Below, piece after piece: positions 19,786 through 31,046 of a DNA stretch of 64,000 bases. How positions within the stretch are numbered: the first letter of the stretch is position 1; the number at the start of each line of letters is the position of its first letter. The DNA lies in contig NZ_JAATUR010000018.1 of NCBI RefSeq assembly GCF_011881725.1, forward strand, positions 1-64,000, in the 5' to 3' direction. The notes below the pieces were generated by a model. It was not told the origin of the DNA. It worked only from the letters and a program-made list of their open reading frames with translations, and did not search any database. Both the position numbers and the translations under genes were made by a program. Source of the stretch: Escherichia coli (GTDB lineage: Bacteria; Pseudomonadota; Gammaproteobacteria; Enterobacterales; Enterobacteriaceae).

Positions 19786-19902
19786 CAGCGCACAAAAAAA
19801 GCGCACGTTTTGACTGGCGAATCCCACTGCCTCAACTACGCTGAAAAATGGTGCGATCGGACTGGTCGTACCACAACCGGCAGATAAATGGAGAGCACGA
19901 AG

Positions 19903-20139
19903 ATGAAAACCAGTGTGCGCATAGGCGCTTTTGAAATCGACGATGGCGAGTTACACGGTGAATCGCCAGGCGATCGAACATTAATTATTCCTTGTAAATC
20001 AGACCCCGATTTATGTATGCAACTGGATGCCTGGGATGCCGAAACCAGCATTCCAGCGCTACTTAACGGCGAACACTCTGTCCTGTACCGTACCCGCTAC
20101 GATCAAAATTCTGATGCCTGGATTATGCGCCTTGCCTGA
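19903..20139 (+). CDS. yebV: Small protein YebV (DUF1480)
   Basis: 78-residue acidic cytoplasmic protein of unknown function found in enterobacteria, with no membrane segment or metal motif. The start ATG at 19903 has GAGAGCACGAAG upstream, a weak ribosome binding site; a start at 19888 would add five residues. It lies 117 bp after rsmF and 104 bp before yebW. A hairpin follows. Confidence 0.85.
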   Translation: MKTSVRIGAFEIDDGELHGESPGDRTLIIPCKSDPDLCMQLDAWDAETSIPALLNGEHSVLYRTRYDQNSDAWIMRLA

Positions 20140-20148
20140 TCCAAAAAG

Positions 20149-20169
20149 AACCCGTCGGCATGGCGGGTT
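20149..20169 (+). terminator. Hairpin after yebV
   Basis: AACCCG and CGGGTT form a stem around a nine-base loop, followed by ATTTAT. It is a modest intrinsic terminator 9 bp after the yebV stop. Confidence 0.55.
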
Positions 20170-20243
20170 ATTTATCCTGGTTATTCCTCAGTTGTAAAAT
20201 CTCTCCTAAACTTAACGGTACGGCACCACACTTCGAGGATGAA

Positions 20244-20435
20244 ATGTTCGCGCTGGTACTTTTTGTTTGCTACCTGGATGGCGGTTGTGAAGATATTGTT
20301 GTGGATGTTTACAACACTGAACAGCAGTGTCTTTATTCTATGAGCGATCAACGAATCCGCCATGGCGGTTGTTTTCCGATCGAGGACTTTATTGATGGTT
20401 TCTGGCGACCTGCACAGGAGTACAGTGATTTTTAA
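20244..20435 (+). CDS. yebW: Small protein YebW (DUF1482)
   Basis: 63-residue conserved enterobacterial protein of unknown function. It opens with a short hydrophobic stretch MFALVLFVCYL and has three further cysteines (GGCED, QQCLY, GGCFP). The ATG at 20244 has GAGGATGAA upstream. Its last base abuts the stop of pphA on the opposite strand, so transcripts converge here with no terminator space. Confidence 0.85.
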   Translation: MFALVLFVCYLDGGCEDIVVDVYNTEQQCLYSMSDQRIRHGGCFPIEDFIDGFWRPAQEYSDF

Positions 20436-21092
20436 TTATTGCAATTGCGCGAGAGTTAGCTCGCCCCCAAAGACAGCACCGGTATCGATATAATGCAAGT
20501 TGCCAATGTCCACACGATGGCGCAACGGTGTATGACCAAACCAGAAATGATCTGCACCACGAATTCCCTGCCCTTTTTGGCCTTCACGTAATCGCGAGCG
20601 GCTCCACAAGACCTGGTGCAAATCGACCTCCTTTTGCCATTCATAATCATCGTCAGGAAAATCTGCATGGGCAATAACGTGTTTACCGGTGCGGCTGTTA
20701 ACTTCAAGAATAAAGGGCAAATACTGGCACTTTTCCAACGCCAATTTCGCTTGATTCTGTTGCCTGTTTTCCAACTCAACAAACCAGTTGCCGCCATTCA
20801 TTAACCACAACGACATTTGCTGGGATATCAGCGCATCCATCGCCATCTGTTCATGATTACCTCTTACCGCACGAAACCAACGTTGTTCCAGTAATTGCAG
20901 ACAGCGTAAACTTTGCGGCCCACGATCGATAACATCTCCCACTGAGATAAGTAAATCTTGCCGTGGATCAAAGCGACAATGCCATAATTTGCGGCGCAAC
21001 TGATCAAGACAGCCGTGTATATCGCCTGACAGCCAGATATGTCGCCACTGATGACCCGCAATTCTCTGATAAACGGGCGCAGGATGTTTCAT
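20436..21092 (-). CDS. pphA: Serine/threonine protein phosphatase PphA
   Basis: Metal-dependent phosphatase of the PPP family, related to phage lambda phosphatase. In E. coli it is heat-shock induced and linked to signalling of protein misfolding through CpxRA. The 218-residue protein has the signature motifs GDIHG, GDVIDRG and GNHE, with metal-binding His residues in HVIAHADFP and HFWFGHT. A GGGAGG ribosome binding site precedes the ATG. Compared with K-12 by memory it differs at more positions than its neighbours. Confidence 0.95.
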   Translation of the reverse strand: MKHPAPVYQRIAGHQWRHIWLSGDIHGCLDQLRRKLWHCRFDPRQDLLISVGDVIDRGPQSLRCLQLLEQRWFRAVRGNHEQMAMDALISQQMSLWLMNGGNWFVELENRQQNQAKLALEKCQYLPFILEVNSRTGKHVIAHADFPDDDYEWQKEVDLHQVLWSRSRLREGQKGQGIRGADHFWFGHTPLRHRVDIGNLHYIDTGAVFGGELTLAQLQ

Positions 21093-21225
21093 CTATTTTT
21101 TCCTCCCACGCTAAAGATCACATAATCTTTACAATAATGTTAAAAAACGCTGGACTCAGGCAGTAGCGTGTGTGTTATGGTTGACTATAAAGTCAGCGAA
21201 GGGAATATTTCTGGCTTTTAACAGA

Positions 21226-21329
21226 TAAAAAGAGACCGAACACGATTCCTGTATTCGGTCCAGGGAAATGGCTCTTGGGAGAGAGCCGTGCGCTAAAAGT
21301 TGGCATTAATGCAGGCTTAGTTGCCTTGC
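21226..21329 (-). ncRNA. sdsR: Stationary-phase sRNA SdsR (RyeB)
   Basis: 104-nt sRNA, sigma-S dependent and Hfq bound, that represses targets such as mutS and tolC in E. coli and ompD in Salmonella. On the minus strand it begins GCAAGGC and ends in a strong hairpin (GACCGAATAC with GTGTTCGGTC) followed by five T. An internal stem GGCTCT/AGAGCC is also visible. Sequence agreement with the known RNA is high, with a few changes near the 5' end. Confidence 0.93.
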
Positions 21330-21416
21330 CCTTTAAGAATAGATGACGACGCCAGGTTTTCCAGTTTGCGTGCAAAATGGTCAATAAAAAGCGTGCTGAT
21401 CATCGTCTTAAATGTT

Positions 21417-21457
21417 AAAAACCGCCCGTTCTGTTGAAAGAACTGAGGCGGTTTTTT
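21417..21457 (+). terminator. RyeA terminator
   Basis: ACCGCC pairs with GGCGGT, with an inner GTTC/GAAC stem, followed by six T on the plus strand. It sits at the expected RyeA 3' end and 30 bp from the yebY stop. Confidence 0.85.
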
Positions 21458-21486
21458 ATTGGAAATCAAAAGACTATTTTAGGTAA

Positions 21487-21828
21487 TTAACAGAGTTTTT
21501 CAGCTCGTTTTATAAACGGTGCCAGACTCATTTTTTCGCCGGGATTGTTGGGATCCTCAATCTGAATCACCGAAATGGGCTGGGCTTTAGTCTTCCCGCT
21601 AGCGACTTCCTTTTGTGCGATATCGTTTAAAGGATACTGCACGAGGGTACTTGGGTTAATGACATACAAAGCATTACCCGGTCGACAAGTCAGCATCACC
21701 TCTTCGCGATTAAATGCCCATTTGTCTTTGCCAATTTCAAAACGGCTGACGGTAATCACCTGAGGAGCCGCCAGCGCCGCTGTGGAACTGGTGAGCAACA
21801 AAAACGCCAATATACTTTTTTTCATCAT
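21487..21828 (-). CDS. yebY: Periplasmic protein YebY (DUF2511)
   Basis: 113-residue protein with a signal peptide (about 1-20, ending TAALA) and a small mature domain with two cysteines (LTCRPG and the C-terminal RAEKLC). It follows copD by 13 bp in the yobA-yebZ-yebY cluster, so a role in periplasmic copper handling is inferred from context and from work on this cluster. There is no recognised catalytic motif. Confidence 0.9.
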   Translation of the reverse strand: MMKKSILAFLLLTSSTAALAAPQVITVSRFEIGKDKWAFNREEVMLTCRPGNALYVINPSTLVQYPLNDIAQKEVASGKTKAQPISVIQIEDPNNPGEKMSLAPFIKRAEKLC

Positions 21829-21841
21829 TTATCGTAATCCA

Positions 21842-22714
21842 TCAAAATGGTTCCAGGGTCGCAAGCAAGCTGATAATCACCAGTACCACCGCGCCTATCG
21901 CCCATTCGAGTTGAGTCATCCATACAAACCAGGGTACAGCCCGAACTTCGTCATGCCGCATTCGCGGGACCAGAACATAACGATTTGCCAGCGCGATGAC
22001 CACCATCATCATGACCAGTATGAGTTTGAGCAATAAGAGCTGGCCCCAGTAAGTGGCAAGCGTGGGGGAAAATCCCGTGATTAATAACGCATTGAGCACA
22101 CCACTCACCAGTACGCCAATGACAGCAAAATGTCCGCACCAGGAAAAACGCATCAGCGCATGAATAGCCGGACGTCTCCAACGCCCTTTCACCAGCCGCA
22201 TACACCAGACAACCGGCAGTAGCCCGCCAAACCATGCTGCAGCACAGATAAGATGTACGGCGTGATTGGTTTGATGAATTTTTTCGGTTAATCCTTCATT
22301 TAATGTCGCGTGTCCCATCCCCGCCATCAGGATAAATTGCGCGCTGGTCAGCATAAACAGTAACCGCAGCATATTCCGTGGTTGCATCAGAACAACGGTC
22401 AGCGTAACGAGAGCGAGAACGATTTGCCAGAGCCAGACGCCTCCGAAGTGCGTTTGTAACACCGCCTGCCAAATGCTCAACGAAACTACATCTGGCCATC
22501 CCGCGCCCATCAATCCACCCTGAACGGCAAACATCGCTGCAGCACTGATCAAACTCCATGCAGCTGCGTGCTGTTGTAAACGCAAAAAACGCTTCATCAT
22601 TAATCGACGAATTGTCACTGGTGCCAACCATGTCCCGTACATCGAGAGGCCGAAAACCAGCATCAGAGAGATAAAATGGATAAATCGCAGTGCGACCCAG
22701 GTAAACGCTAGCAT
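21842..22714 (-). CDS. yebZ: CopD-family inner-membrane protein YebZ
   Basis: Predicted copper transport protein of the inner membrane. The 290-residue protein has eight hydrophobic segments and a CopD domain with histidines in membrane helices (HFISLML near 15, HATLNEG and NHAVHLICAAAWFG in the middle). It starts 3 bp after yobA and is followed by yebY. The CopC-CopD pairing is typical of periplasmic copper uptake or delivery systems. Substrate direction is not settled by sequence. Confidence 0.92.
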   Translation of the reverse strand: MLAFTWVALRFIHFISLMLVFGLSMYGTWLAPVTIRRLMMKRFLRLQQHAAAWSLISAAAMFAVQGGLMGAGWPDVVSLSIWQAVLQTHFGGVWLWQIVLALVTLTVVLMQPRNMLRLLFMLTSAQFILMAGMGHATLNEGLTEKIHQTNHAVHLICAAAWFGGLLPVVWCMRLVKGRWRRPAIHALMRFSWCGHFAVIGVLVSGVLNALLITGFSPTLATYWGQLLLLKLILVMMMVVIALANRYVLVPRMRHDEVRAVPWFVWMTQLEWAIGAVVLVIISLLATLEPF

Positions 22715-22717
22715 GCT

Positions 22718-23092
22718 TTATTTCACAGTAAAGGTGTATTGTCCTTTGGTTTTATGCCCGTCCACCGAAACGACATGCCAGTCAACGGTATAACTTCCGG
22801 GATTCAGAGCGTCGGCAAGCGGAACGATCAATTGCTTTTTGTCTTGTTCATTTCGCTTCGCGGGTAAAGTTTTAACATTTTCATTCTTCGGGCCGATGAT
22901 TTTGGCCCCACTGAATCCAGGTTCAATACCTTCAGAAAAATTTAAAGTAATGGCCTGTGGGGCAGTAGTTATCGCCGCATTCGCCGCAGGATACTGGTGC
23001 GTCAGGTGCGCATGAGCCCAGACGGAAGGCGCCATCAGCAAACCGGCAATTAATGCCAATGTATAACGAAGGGAGCGTGCAGTTGAAACCAT
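22718..23092 (-). CDS. yobA: CopC-family periplasmic copper-binding protein YobA
   Basis: 124-residue precursor with a signal peptide ending SVWA-HAHL near residue 25. Cleavage would leave an N-terminal His, the start of the CopC Cu(II) brace (HAHL), and a second ligand is in the C-terminal VDGHKTKG. This CopC type lacks the Met-rich Cu(I) site. It is the first gene of the yobA-yebZ-yebY cluster. The start at 23092 is preferred over two codons further up because it gives a clean signal peptide. Confidence 0.93.
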   Translation of the reverse strand: MVSTARSLRYTLALIAGLLMAPSVWAHAHLTHQYPAANAAITTAPQAITLNFSEGIEPGFSGAKIIGPKNENVKTLPAKRNEQDKKQLIVPLADALNPGSYTVDWHVVSVDGHKTKGQYTFTVK

Positions 23093-23230
23093 ATTATCCA
23101 TTCCTTTTTGTAATAACTTTTTTACAGAGCATAACCTTGTCTAATGTGAGAGTCGAGGATCATCAATTCAGACTTGCCATCATGGCTGACTCTTAGTAAC
23201 TTTTGCCCGCAATTAACGAGGAGACACCGC

Positions 23231-23461
23231 ATGTTGAAGAATCTGGCCAAACTGGATCAAACTGAAATGGATAAAGTCAATGTCGATCTGGCCGCAGCTG
23301 GAGTGGCATTTAAAGAACGGTACAATATGCCGGTGATTGCTGAAGCGGTTGAACGTGAGCAACCAGAACACTTGCGCGGCTGGTTTCGTGAGCGTCTTAT
23401 CGCCCACCGTCTCGCCTCTGTAAATCTGTCACGTTTACCTTTTGAACCCAAACCTAAATAA
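23231..23461 (+). CDS. holE: DNA polymerase III theta subunit HolE
   Basis: Small subunit that binds the proofreading epsilon subunit in the replicase core and stabilises it. The 76-residue protein is all helical and fits the family along its full length. The ATG at 23231 follows GAGGAGACACC, a good ribosome binding site. The gene is divergent from yobA and stands alone, upstream of yobB. Confidence 0.96.
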   Translation: MLKNLAKLDQTEMDKVNVDLAAAGVAFKERYNMPVIAEAVEREQPEHLRGWFRERLIAHRLASVNLSRLPFEPKPK

Positions 23462-23559
23462 ACCCTATATTAAATTAAACTTTCTTACATGATGCCTGCT
23501 AAATATAGTATTTTCTCATTCGCACCACTATTCGCAGACACTATGAAAAGGAAGTCATC

Positions 23560-24216
23560 ATGTCGTACCGGAAAGTTGCAGCAGCACAGTATGAGCCTTG
23601 TACTGCTTCATTCTCTGAACAGGTAGCCCGCCATCTGGAGTTCGTGAGGGCTGCCGCCAGACACCAGTGCGAACTTTTGGCTTTTCCCTCACTTTCTCTA
23701 CTGGGATGTGATTACAAACGACGTGCGCTTCCGTCTCCGCCCGACCTCTCGCTTTTAGACCCGCTTTGTTATGCAGCAACAACCAGGCGAATGACCATTA
23801 TTGTGGGCCTTCCCGTTGAATATAATGAGCGTTTTATTCGCGGTATTGCAGTATTCGCCCCCTGGATGAAAACGCCAGGAATTTATCATCAAAGCCATGG
23901 CGCATGTCTGGGGAAACGTTCTAAAACCATCACTGTAGTGGATGAACAACCGGAAGGTATTGATATGGCCCCGACTTGTTCACTTTTTACAACCGGGCAA
24001 TGCATCGGTGAACCTGACCTATTGGCTTCTCATCGACGCTTAGAATTTTTCTCACTTCGATACTCCATCGCCGTACTGATGGCAAACGCTCGTGGTAACA
24101 GTGCGCTGTGGGATGAACATGGCCGCCTTATTGTCCGAGCCGATCGCGGTTCACTTTTGTTGGTTGGCAAGCGCTCTTCGCAGGGTTGGCAAGGCGATAT
24201 CATTCCATTACGCTAG
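23560..24216 (+). CDS. yobB: Nitrilase-superfamily protein YobB, probably non-catalytic
   Basis: 218-residue protein with the carbon-nitrogen hydrolase fold: an N-terminal VAAAQYEPC strand, AFPSLSLLGCD and GIYHQSHG. The family's Glu-Lys-Cys triad is not seen. The position of the first Glu (normally FPE) is Ser44, the Lys position (normally YRKxH) is Gln111, and no Cys motif follows. It is also shorter than the usual 260-300 residues. It may be a binding protein or a relic. It ends 24 bp before exoX. Confidence 0.85.
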   Translation: MSYRKVAAAQYEPCTASFSEQVARHLEFVRAAARHQCELLAFPSLSLLGCDYKRRALPSPPDLSLLDPLCYAATTRRMTIIVGLPVEYNERFIRGIAVFAPWMKTPGIYHQSHGACLGKRSKTITVVDEQPEGIDMAPTCSLFTTGQCIGEPDLLASHRRLEFFSLRYSIAVLMANARGNSALWDEHGRLIVRADRGSLLLVGKRSSQGWQGDIIPLR

Positions 24217-24240
24217 GCGTTTTCCTCCAGGAGTATGACC

Positions 24241-26987
<2,747 letters not shown>

Positions 26988-27169
26988 TTATAAGGGTGGC
27001 AAAACTCACCCGGGATGCAAGCGAAACAGGGCAGTCATTGCTTAGATGATGACAGGTAATGGCGCGGATATCGAATGTTATGCCAACAGAGAAAATCAGT
27101 CTGTTCAAATGACTGTGCAGTTATGGATAGCCCGATAAACTCAACTGTCAGGCTATCCAGAGAGCGTTA

Positions 27170-27826
27170 TTATTCCGACAAAGTGCGTTTTTGCTGTTCG
27201 AGATCGCGTTCAATTCCTTCGCGAACATCCTGGGGAATTTTCAGCGCGTCCCCCAGCGCATTCAGGTAACTGCGCTCCATGAAATGGTCAATATCAATAG
27301 CCGCACAGCTCAGGAAATAGATCTCCAGCGCCTCTTCTTCGTTGCGGACCCCGGTCGCCAGGCGTTGTGGATCCAGCGGTTGTTCAATTGCCTTTTCAAT
27401 GAGTACACGCCCCTGCTCTTCAACACCGGCTTCACGCAATTGCTGGTCGATAGCCGCCCGTTCTTTGGCATCAATATGTCCATCGCTTTTAGCGGCAAAT
27501 ACCAGTGCGAGGATCAAACGTTCTGTACGTTCATCCAGCGGCGTACTTTGAGTGCCGAACTGCGGTTCGTCCTGATGCGCCGCTCGAATTTTATCTTTGT
27601 ATTTGTTCCATAGCACCGTACCTGCTACTGCACCGCCGCCAACCAGCAACGCATTGGTGCCATATTTAGTCAAAAGTTTACGTGCTGATTTATTGGCAAC
27701 CAGCAGTCCTGCCAGTCCGCCTAATGCGCCAGGCACTAAAAGTTTGCCCAATCCCTGATCTGAAGACGAAGAGGAAGAACTGCTTTGCCCAAGCAAGGAT
27801 TGCAGTTGATTTAACCAGTTAGCCAT
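27170..27826 (-). CDS. yebE: YebE, inner-membrane DUF533/TerB-like protein
   Basis: 218-residue protein with a Ser/Gln-rich N-terminus (QSLLGQ then a run of Ser), a Gly/Ala-rich hydrophobic stretch (about 34-72) that probably inserts in the membrane, and a C-terminal TerB-like helical domain (about 95-218) with acidic residues in [13 protein letters not shown]. In E. coli it is a member of the Cpx envelope-stress regulon; I did not find a convincing CpxR box here. The precise function is unknown. Confidence 0.9.
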   Translation of the reverse strand: MANWLNQLQSLLGQSSSSSSSSDQGLGKLLVPGALGGLAGLLVANKSARKLLTKYGTNALLVGGGAVAGTVLWNKYKDKIRAAHQDEPQFGTQSTPLDERTERLILALVFAAKSDGHIDAKERAAIDQQLREAGVEEQGRVLIEKAIEQPLDPQRLATGVRNEEEALEIYFLSCAAIDIDHFMERSYLNALGDALKIPQDVREGIERDLEQQKRTLSE

Positions 27827-28004
27827 GTTTGCTCCTCAATTCACCATTCTATGGCAATAGCATAGCGAATGAGGATGTCAGAAAGTGTATATAGAGACAA
27901 AAGATGCGCAAATAAGCAGGACGGCTGGCAGTCCTCACAGGAAACTCGCGTCAGGTGATGTGATTAATTTGGGGTAGTTGAGGCTTGTAGATTTGATTGT
28001 GATT

Positions 28005-28076
28005 GCCTGATGCGAAGCTGACGCTTCTTATCAGGCGGTGCATTGTTGGGCGGATAAGGCGCTCGCGCCACATCCG
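28005..28076. repeat. REP pair (BIME) between yebE and yebF
   Basis: Two palindromic REP units in opposite orientation: GCCTGATGCG to CTTATCAGGC at 28005-28036, and CGGATAAGGC to CATCCG at 28051-28076. Such units at transcript ends stabilise upstream mRNA and can bind gyrase, Pol I or IHF. Here they lie just downstream of the yebF stop. Confidence 0.85.
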
Positions 28077-28105
28077 CCAACGGTCAACCGAATAACCAGA
28101 AGCCA

Positions 28106-28507
<402 letters not shown>

Positions 28508-28528
28508 TTATCAGGAGCGCAAGTTGCT

Positions 28529-28819
28529 TCAGGCCGCGTGTGACGCATCATCCTCTTCGGAATCAGCACCGACTACCTGTGGGGACGGTAATTTGCCGGT
28601 TTTCAGAATAGTGCTCAACACATCTTTCTGTTCTGCCAGCCATAACGAAAGGGCTTCACGTTGCTCGTCTTCCATTTGCACTGGAGAATTTGTCAGCCAG
28701 GTGTCGAGCAGATCCGCCGTATCGAGCATTTTGTCATAAGCATCGGCTTCCTTTTTACTGGTAAACGACATCTTCTCTTCGCCCTCACGAATGACTACGT
28801 ATTTAACTTCAACCGCCAT
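28529..28819 (-). CDS. yebG: SOS-induced protein YebG
   Basis: 96-residue acidic protein of unknown biochemical role, induced by DNA damage under LexA and known also to respond to cAMP in stationary phase. It contains an N-terminal strand region (AVEVKYVVIREG) and a helical remainder with an acidic tail (SEEDDASHAA). A clear LexA box sits 18 bp upstream of the ATG. It is divergent from purT. Confidence 0.94.
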   Translation of the reverse strand: MAVEVKYVVIREGEEKMSFTSKKEADAYDKMLDTADLLDTWLTNSPVQMEDEQREALSLWLAEQKDVLSTILKTGKLPSPQVVGADSEEDDASHAA

Positions 28820-28836
28820 TTGCAGCCTCTCATAAT

Positions 28837-28856
28837 AACTGTATTTTTATACAGTA
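28837..28856 (-). promoter_or_regulatory. LexA box of yebG
   Basis: TACTGTATAAAAATACAGTT on the minus strand agrees with the LexA consensus TACTGTATATATATACAGTA at 17 of 20 positions, including both CTG/CAG ends. yebG is an established SOS gene. Confidence 0.93.
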
Positions 28857-28899
28857 TATTACTTTTCAGGGAAGAAATCAATAACCACATTAAAGACAC

Positions 28900-28915
28900 G
28901 CGCAAACGTTTTCGT
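28900..28915 (+). promoter_or_regulatory. PurR operator of purT
   Basis: GCGCAAACGTTTTCGT is a one-base variant of the PurR consensus ACGCAAACGTTTTCGT and lies 37 bp upstream of the purT ATG, overlapping the promoter. PurR with hypoxanthine or guanine represses purT in E. coli. Confidence 0.9.
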
Positions 28916-28952
28916 TTATACTGCGCGCGGAATTAATCAGGGGATATTCGTT

Positions 28953-30131
28953 ATGACGTTATTAGGCACTGCGCTGCGTCCGGCAGCAACTCGCGTGATG
29001 TTATTAGGCTCCGGTGAGCTGGGTAAAGAAGTGGCTATCGAATGCCAACGCCTCGGCGTAGAGGTGATTGCGGTCGATCGCTATGCCGACGCGCCCGCCA
29101 TGCATGTCGCACACCGCGCCCATGTCATTAATATGCTGGATGGCGACGCATTGCGTCGTGTGGTTGAACTGGAAAAACCGCATTATATCGTGCCGGAGAT
29201 CGAAGCTATTGCCACCGATATGCTGGTCCAGCTTGAAAAGGAAGGACTGAATGTTGTCCCCTGTGCGCGTGCAACGCAATTGACGATGAACCGCGAAGGT
29301 ATTCGTCGTCTGGCGGCGGAAGAGCTTCAGCTTCCCACTTCAACTTATCGTTTTGCTGATAGTGAAAGTCTTTTCCGCGAGGCGGTGGCTGCCATTGGCT
29401 ATCCCTGCATTGTTAAACCGGTAATGAGCTCTTCCGGCAAGGGGCAGTCGTTTATTCGCTCTGCCGAACAACTGACTCAGGCGTGGGAGTACGCCCAGCA
29501 AGGCGGCCGCGCTGGTGCAGGCCGTGTGATTGTTGAAGGTGTCGTGAAGTTTGATTTCGAAATTACCCTACTGACCGTCAGTGCGTCGGATGGTGTTCAT
29601 TTCTGCGCGCCTGTAGGTCATCGGCAGGAAGATGGTGACTATCGTGAATCCTGGCAGCCGCAGCAAATGAGTCCACTGGCTCTTGAACGTGCACAAGAGA
29701 TTGCCCGCAAAGTGGTACTTGCACTGGGGGGCTATGGTCTGTTTGGTGTCGAGTTGTTTGTCTGTGGTGATGAGGTAATTTTCAGTGAAGTCTCTCCTCG
29801 CCCACATGACACCGGGATGGTGACGTTAATTTCTCAGGATCTTTCAGAGTTTGCCCTGCATGTGCGTGCTTTCCTGGGACTGCCGGTTGGCGGGATTCGC
29901 CAGTATGGTCCCGCCGCTTCAGCTGTTATCCTGCCGCAACTGACCAGCCAGAATGTCACGTTTGATAACGTGCAGAAAGCCGTTGGCGCAGGTTTGCAGA
30001 TTCGTTTATTTGGTAAGCCGGAAATTGATGGTAGCCGTCGTCTCGGCGTTGCGCTGGCGACAGCAGAGAGTGTTGATGGAGCGATTGAGCGCGCAAAACA
30101 TGCCGCCGCACAGGTAAAAGTACAAGGTTAA
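28953..30131 (+). CDS. purT: Formate-dependent GAR transformylase PurT
   Basis: Phosphoribosylglycinamide formyltransferase 2: uses formate and ATP to make formyl-GAR in purine synthesis, the folate-independent alternative to PurN. The 392-residue protein has a preATP-grasp domain with [12 protein letters not shown] (about 20), an ATP-grasp domain (about 115-310, with [11 protein letters not shown]) and metal ligands in GVELFV and [12 protein letters not shown]. It is controlled by the PurR site just upstream and ends in a hairpin terminator. Confidence 0.98.
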   Translation: MTLLGTALRPAATRVMLLGSGELGKEVAIECQRLGVEVIAVDRYADAPAMHVAHRAHVINMLDGDALRRVVELEKPHYIVPEIEAIATDMLVQLEKEGLNVVPCARATQLTMNREGIRRLAAEELQLPTSTYRFADSESLFREAVAAIGYPCIVKPVMSSSGKGQSFIRSAEQLTQAWEYAQQGGRAGAGRVIVEGVVKFDFEITLLTVSASDGVHFCAPVGHRQEDGDYRESWQPQQMSPLALERAQEIARKVVLALGGYGLFGVELFVCGDEVIFSEVSPRPHDTGMVTLISQDLSEFALHVRAFLGLPVGGIRQYGPAASAVILPQLTSQNVTFDNVQKAVGAGLQIRLFGKPEIDGSRRLGVALATAESVDGAIERAKHAAAQVKVQG

Positions 30132-30150
30132 ATAAAGCAAAAACACGCTA

Positions 30151-30180
30151 CAAAAATGCCCGATTCACGATCGGGCATTT
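30151..30180. terminator. purT terminator, first copy of a duplicated 30-bp element
   Basis: AAATGCCCGA and TCGGGCATTT form a strong stem 19 bp after the purT stop. The same 30 bases recur exactly at 30332-30361 beside eda. This copy has only three T on the plus strand before CAG. Confidence 0.85.
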
Positions 30181-30210
30181 CAGATTACAGACATTGCGCG
30201 CATTGTTCAT

Positions 30211-30308
30211 GTCAGATGCGGCGTCAACGCCTTATCTGACCTACAAAATCATATGAATTCAATATATTAAAATTCACTCGTAGGCCTGATAAGCATAGCG
30301 CATCAGGC
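30211..30308. repeat. REP pair (BIME) between purT and eda
   Basis: Two REP units in opposite orientation at 30211-30240 (GTCAGATGCG to TTATCTGAC) and 30284-30308 (GCCTGATAAG to CATCAGGC), joined by an AT-rich spacer with ATATGAATTCAATATATT. The pair is flanked by two identical copies of a terminator. Confidence 0.85.
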
Positions 30309-30331
30309 AATGTTACGTTTGTCATCATCCT

Positions 30332-30361
30332 CAAAAATGCCCGATTCACGATCGGGCATTT
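30332..30361. terminator. eda terminator, second copy of the duplicated element
   Basis: Identical over 30 bp to 30151-30180. On the minus strand the stem is followed by five T, 6 bp after the eda stop, so it is an efficient eda terminator and works also on the plus strand. Confidence 0.88.
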
Positions 30362-30367
30362 TGACTG

Positions 30368-31009
30368 TTACTGCTTCGCGCCTTCTACTGCTTCACGCGC
30401 CAGCTTAGTAATGCGGTCGTAATCGCCCGCTTCCAGCGCATCTGCCGGAACCAGCCAGGAGCCACCGATACACAATACGCTTTTCAGCGCCAGGTAATCA
30501 CGGTAGTTAGCCGGAGAAATACCGCCAGTCGGGCAGAAACGAACCTGGGAGAACGGACCCGCAATCGCCTGCAGTGCTTTCACGCCGCCATTAGCTTCAG
30601 CTGGGAAGAATTTGAACTCTTTCAGGCCGTAGTCCATACCCAGCATCAGTTCAGAAACAGTGCTGATACCTGGAATCAATGGAATAGTACCTTCAGTCGC
30701 AGCTTTCAGCAGGGGTTCAGTCAGACCAGGGCTGATTGCGAACTGTGCGCCCGCTTCAGTCACTTCTGCCAGTTGCTGCGGATTCAGCACCGTACCGGCG
30801 CCCACAATCGCTTCCGGCACTTCTTTGGCGATAGCACGGATAGCATCAACGGCACACGCCGTACGCAGAGTCACTTCCAGAACGCGCACCCCACCAGCAA
30901 CCAACGCTTTTGCCATTGGCACCGCGTGTTCGAGTTTATTTACCACGATAACCGGTACAACCGGGCCGGTGGTCAGGATTGATTCTGCACTTGTTTTCCA
31001 GTTTTTCAT
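30368..31009 (-). CDS. eda: KDPG/KHG aldolase Eda
   Basis: Second enzyme of the Entner-Doudoroff pathway: splits 2-keto-3-deoxy-6-phosphogluconate to pyruvate and glyceraldehyde-3-phosphate; it also acts in hexuronate breakdown. The 213-residue TIM-barrel protein has the Schiff-base Lys133 in EFKFFPAE and catalytic Glu45 in VLEVTLRT. It lies 37 bp downstream of edd. In E. coli it is co-transcribed with edd under GntR and also has its own KdgR-controlled promoter inside edd; KdgR is encoded at 7429. Confidence 0.98.
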   Translation of the reverse strand: MKNWKTSAESILTTGPVVPVIVVNKLEHAVPMAKALVAGGVRVLEVTLRTACAVDAIRAIAKEVPEAIVGAGTVLNPQQLAEVTEAGAQFAISPGLTEPLLKAATEGTIPLIPGISTVSELMLGMDYGLKEFKFFPAEANGGVKALQAIAGPFSQVRFCPTGGISPANYRDYLALKSVLCIGGSWLVPADALEAGDYDRITKLAREAVEGAKQ

Positions 31010-31046
31010 CAGAGTTTTCTCTCGCCTGATTACAAATTTTGTCGTC

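Larger units (their letters stand above)
21188..21462 (+). ncRNA. ryeA: Antisense RNA RyeA
   Basis: Plus-strand RNA that fully contains the complement of SdsR. I placed its ends by analogy with K-12 RyeA (about 275 nt) and by the terminator at 21417-21457, which lies where its 3' end should be. RyeA/SdsR pairing triggers RNase III cleavage and acts like a toxin-antitoxin pair in E. coli. The 5' end is inferred. Confidence 0.8.

Noticed and set aside
19789..19812. Possible rsmF terminator (AGCGCAC, a run of A, AGCGCAC)
   Set aside because: The two arms are direct repeats, not inverted, so no hairpin forms.
27124..27159. Inverted repeat TGGATAGCC / GGCTATCCA after yebE as a terminator
   Set aside because: The arms pair, but the loop is long (18 bases) and no T run follows on the minus strand, so I did not call it a terminator.
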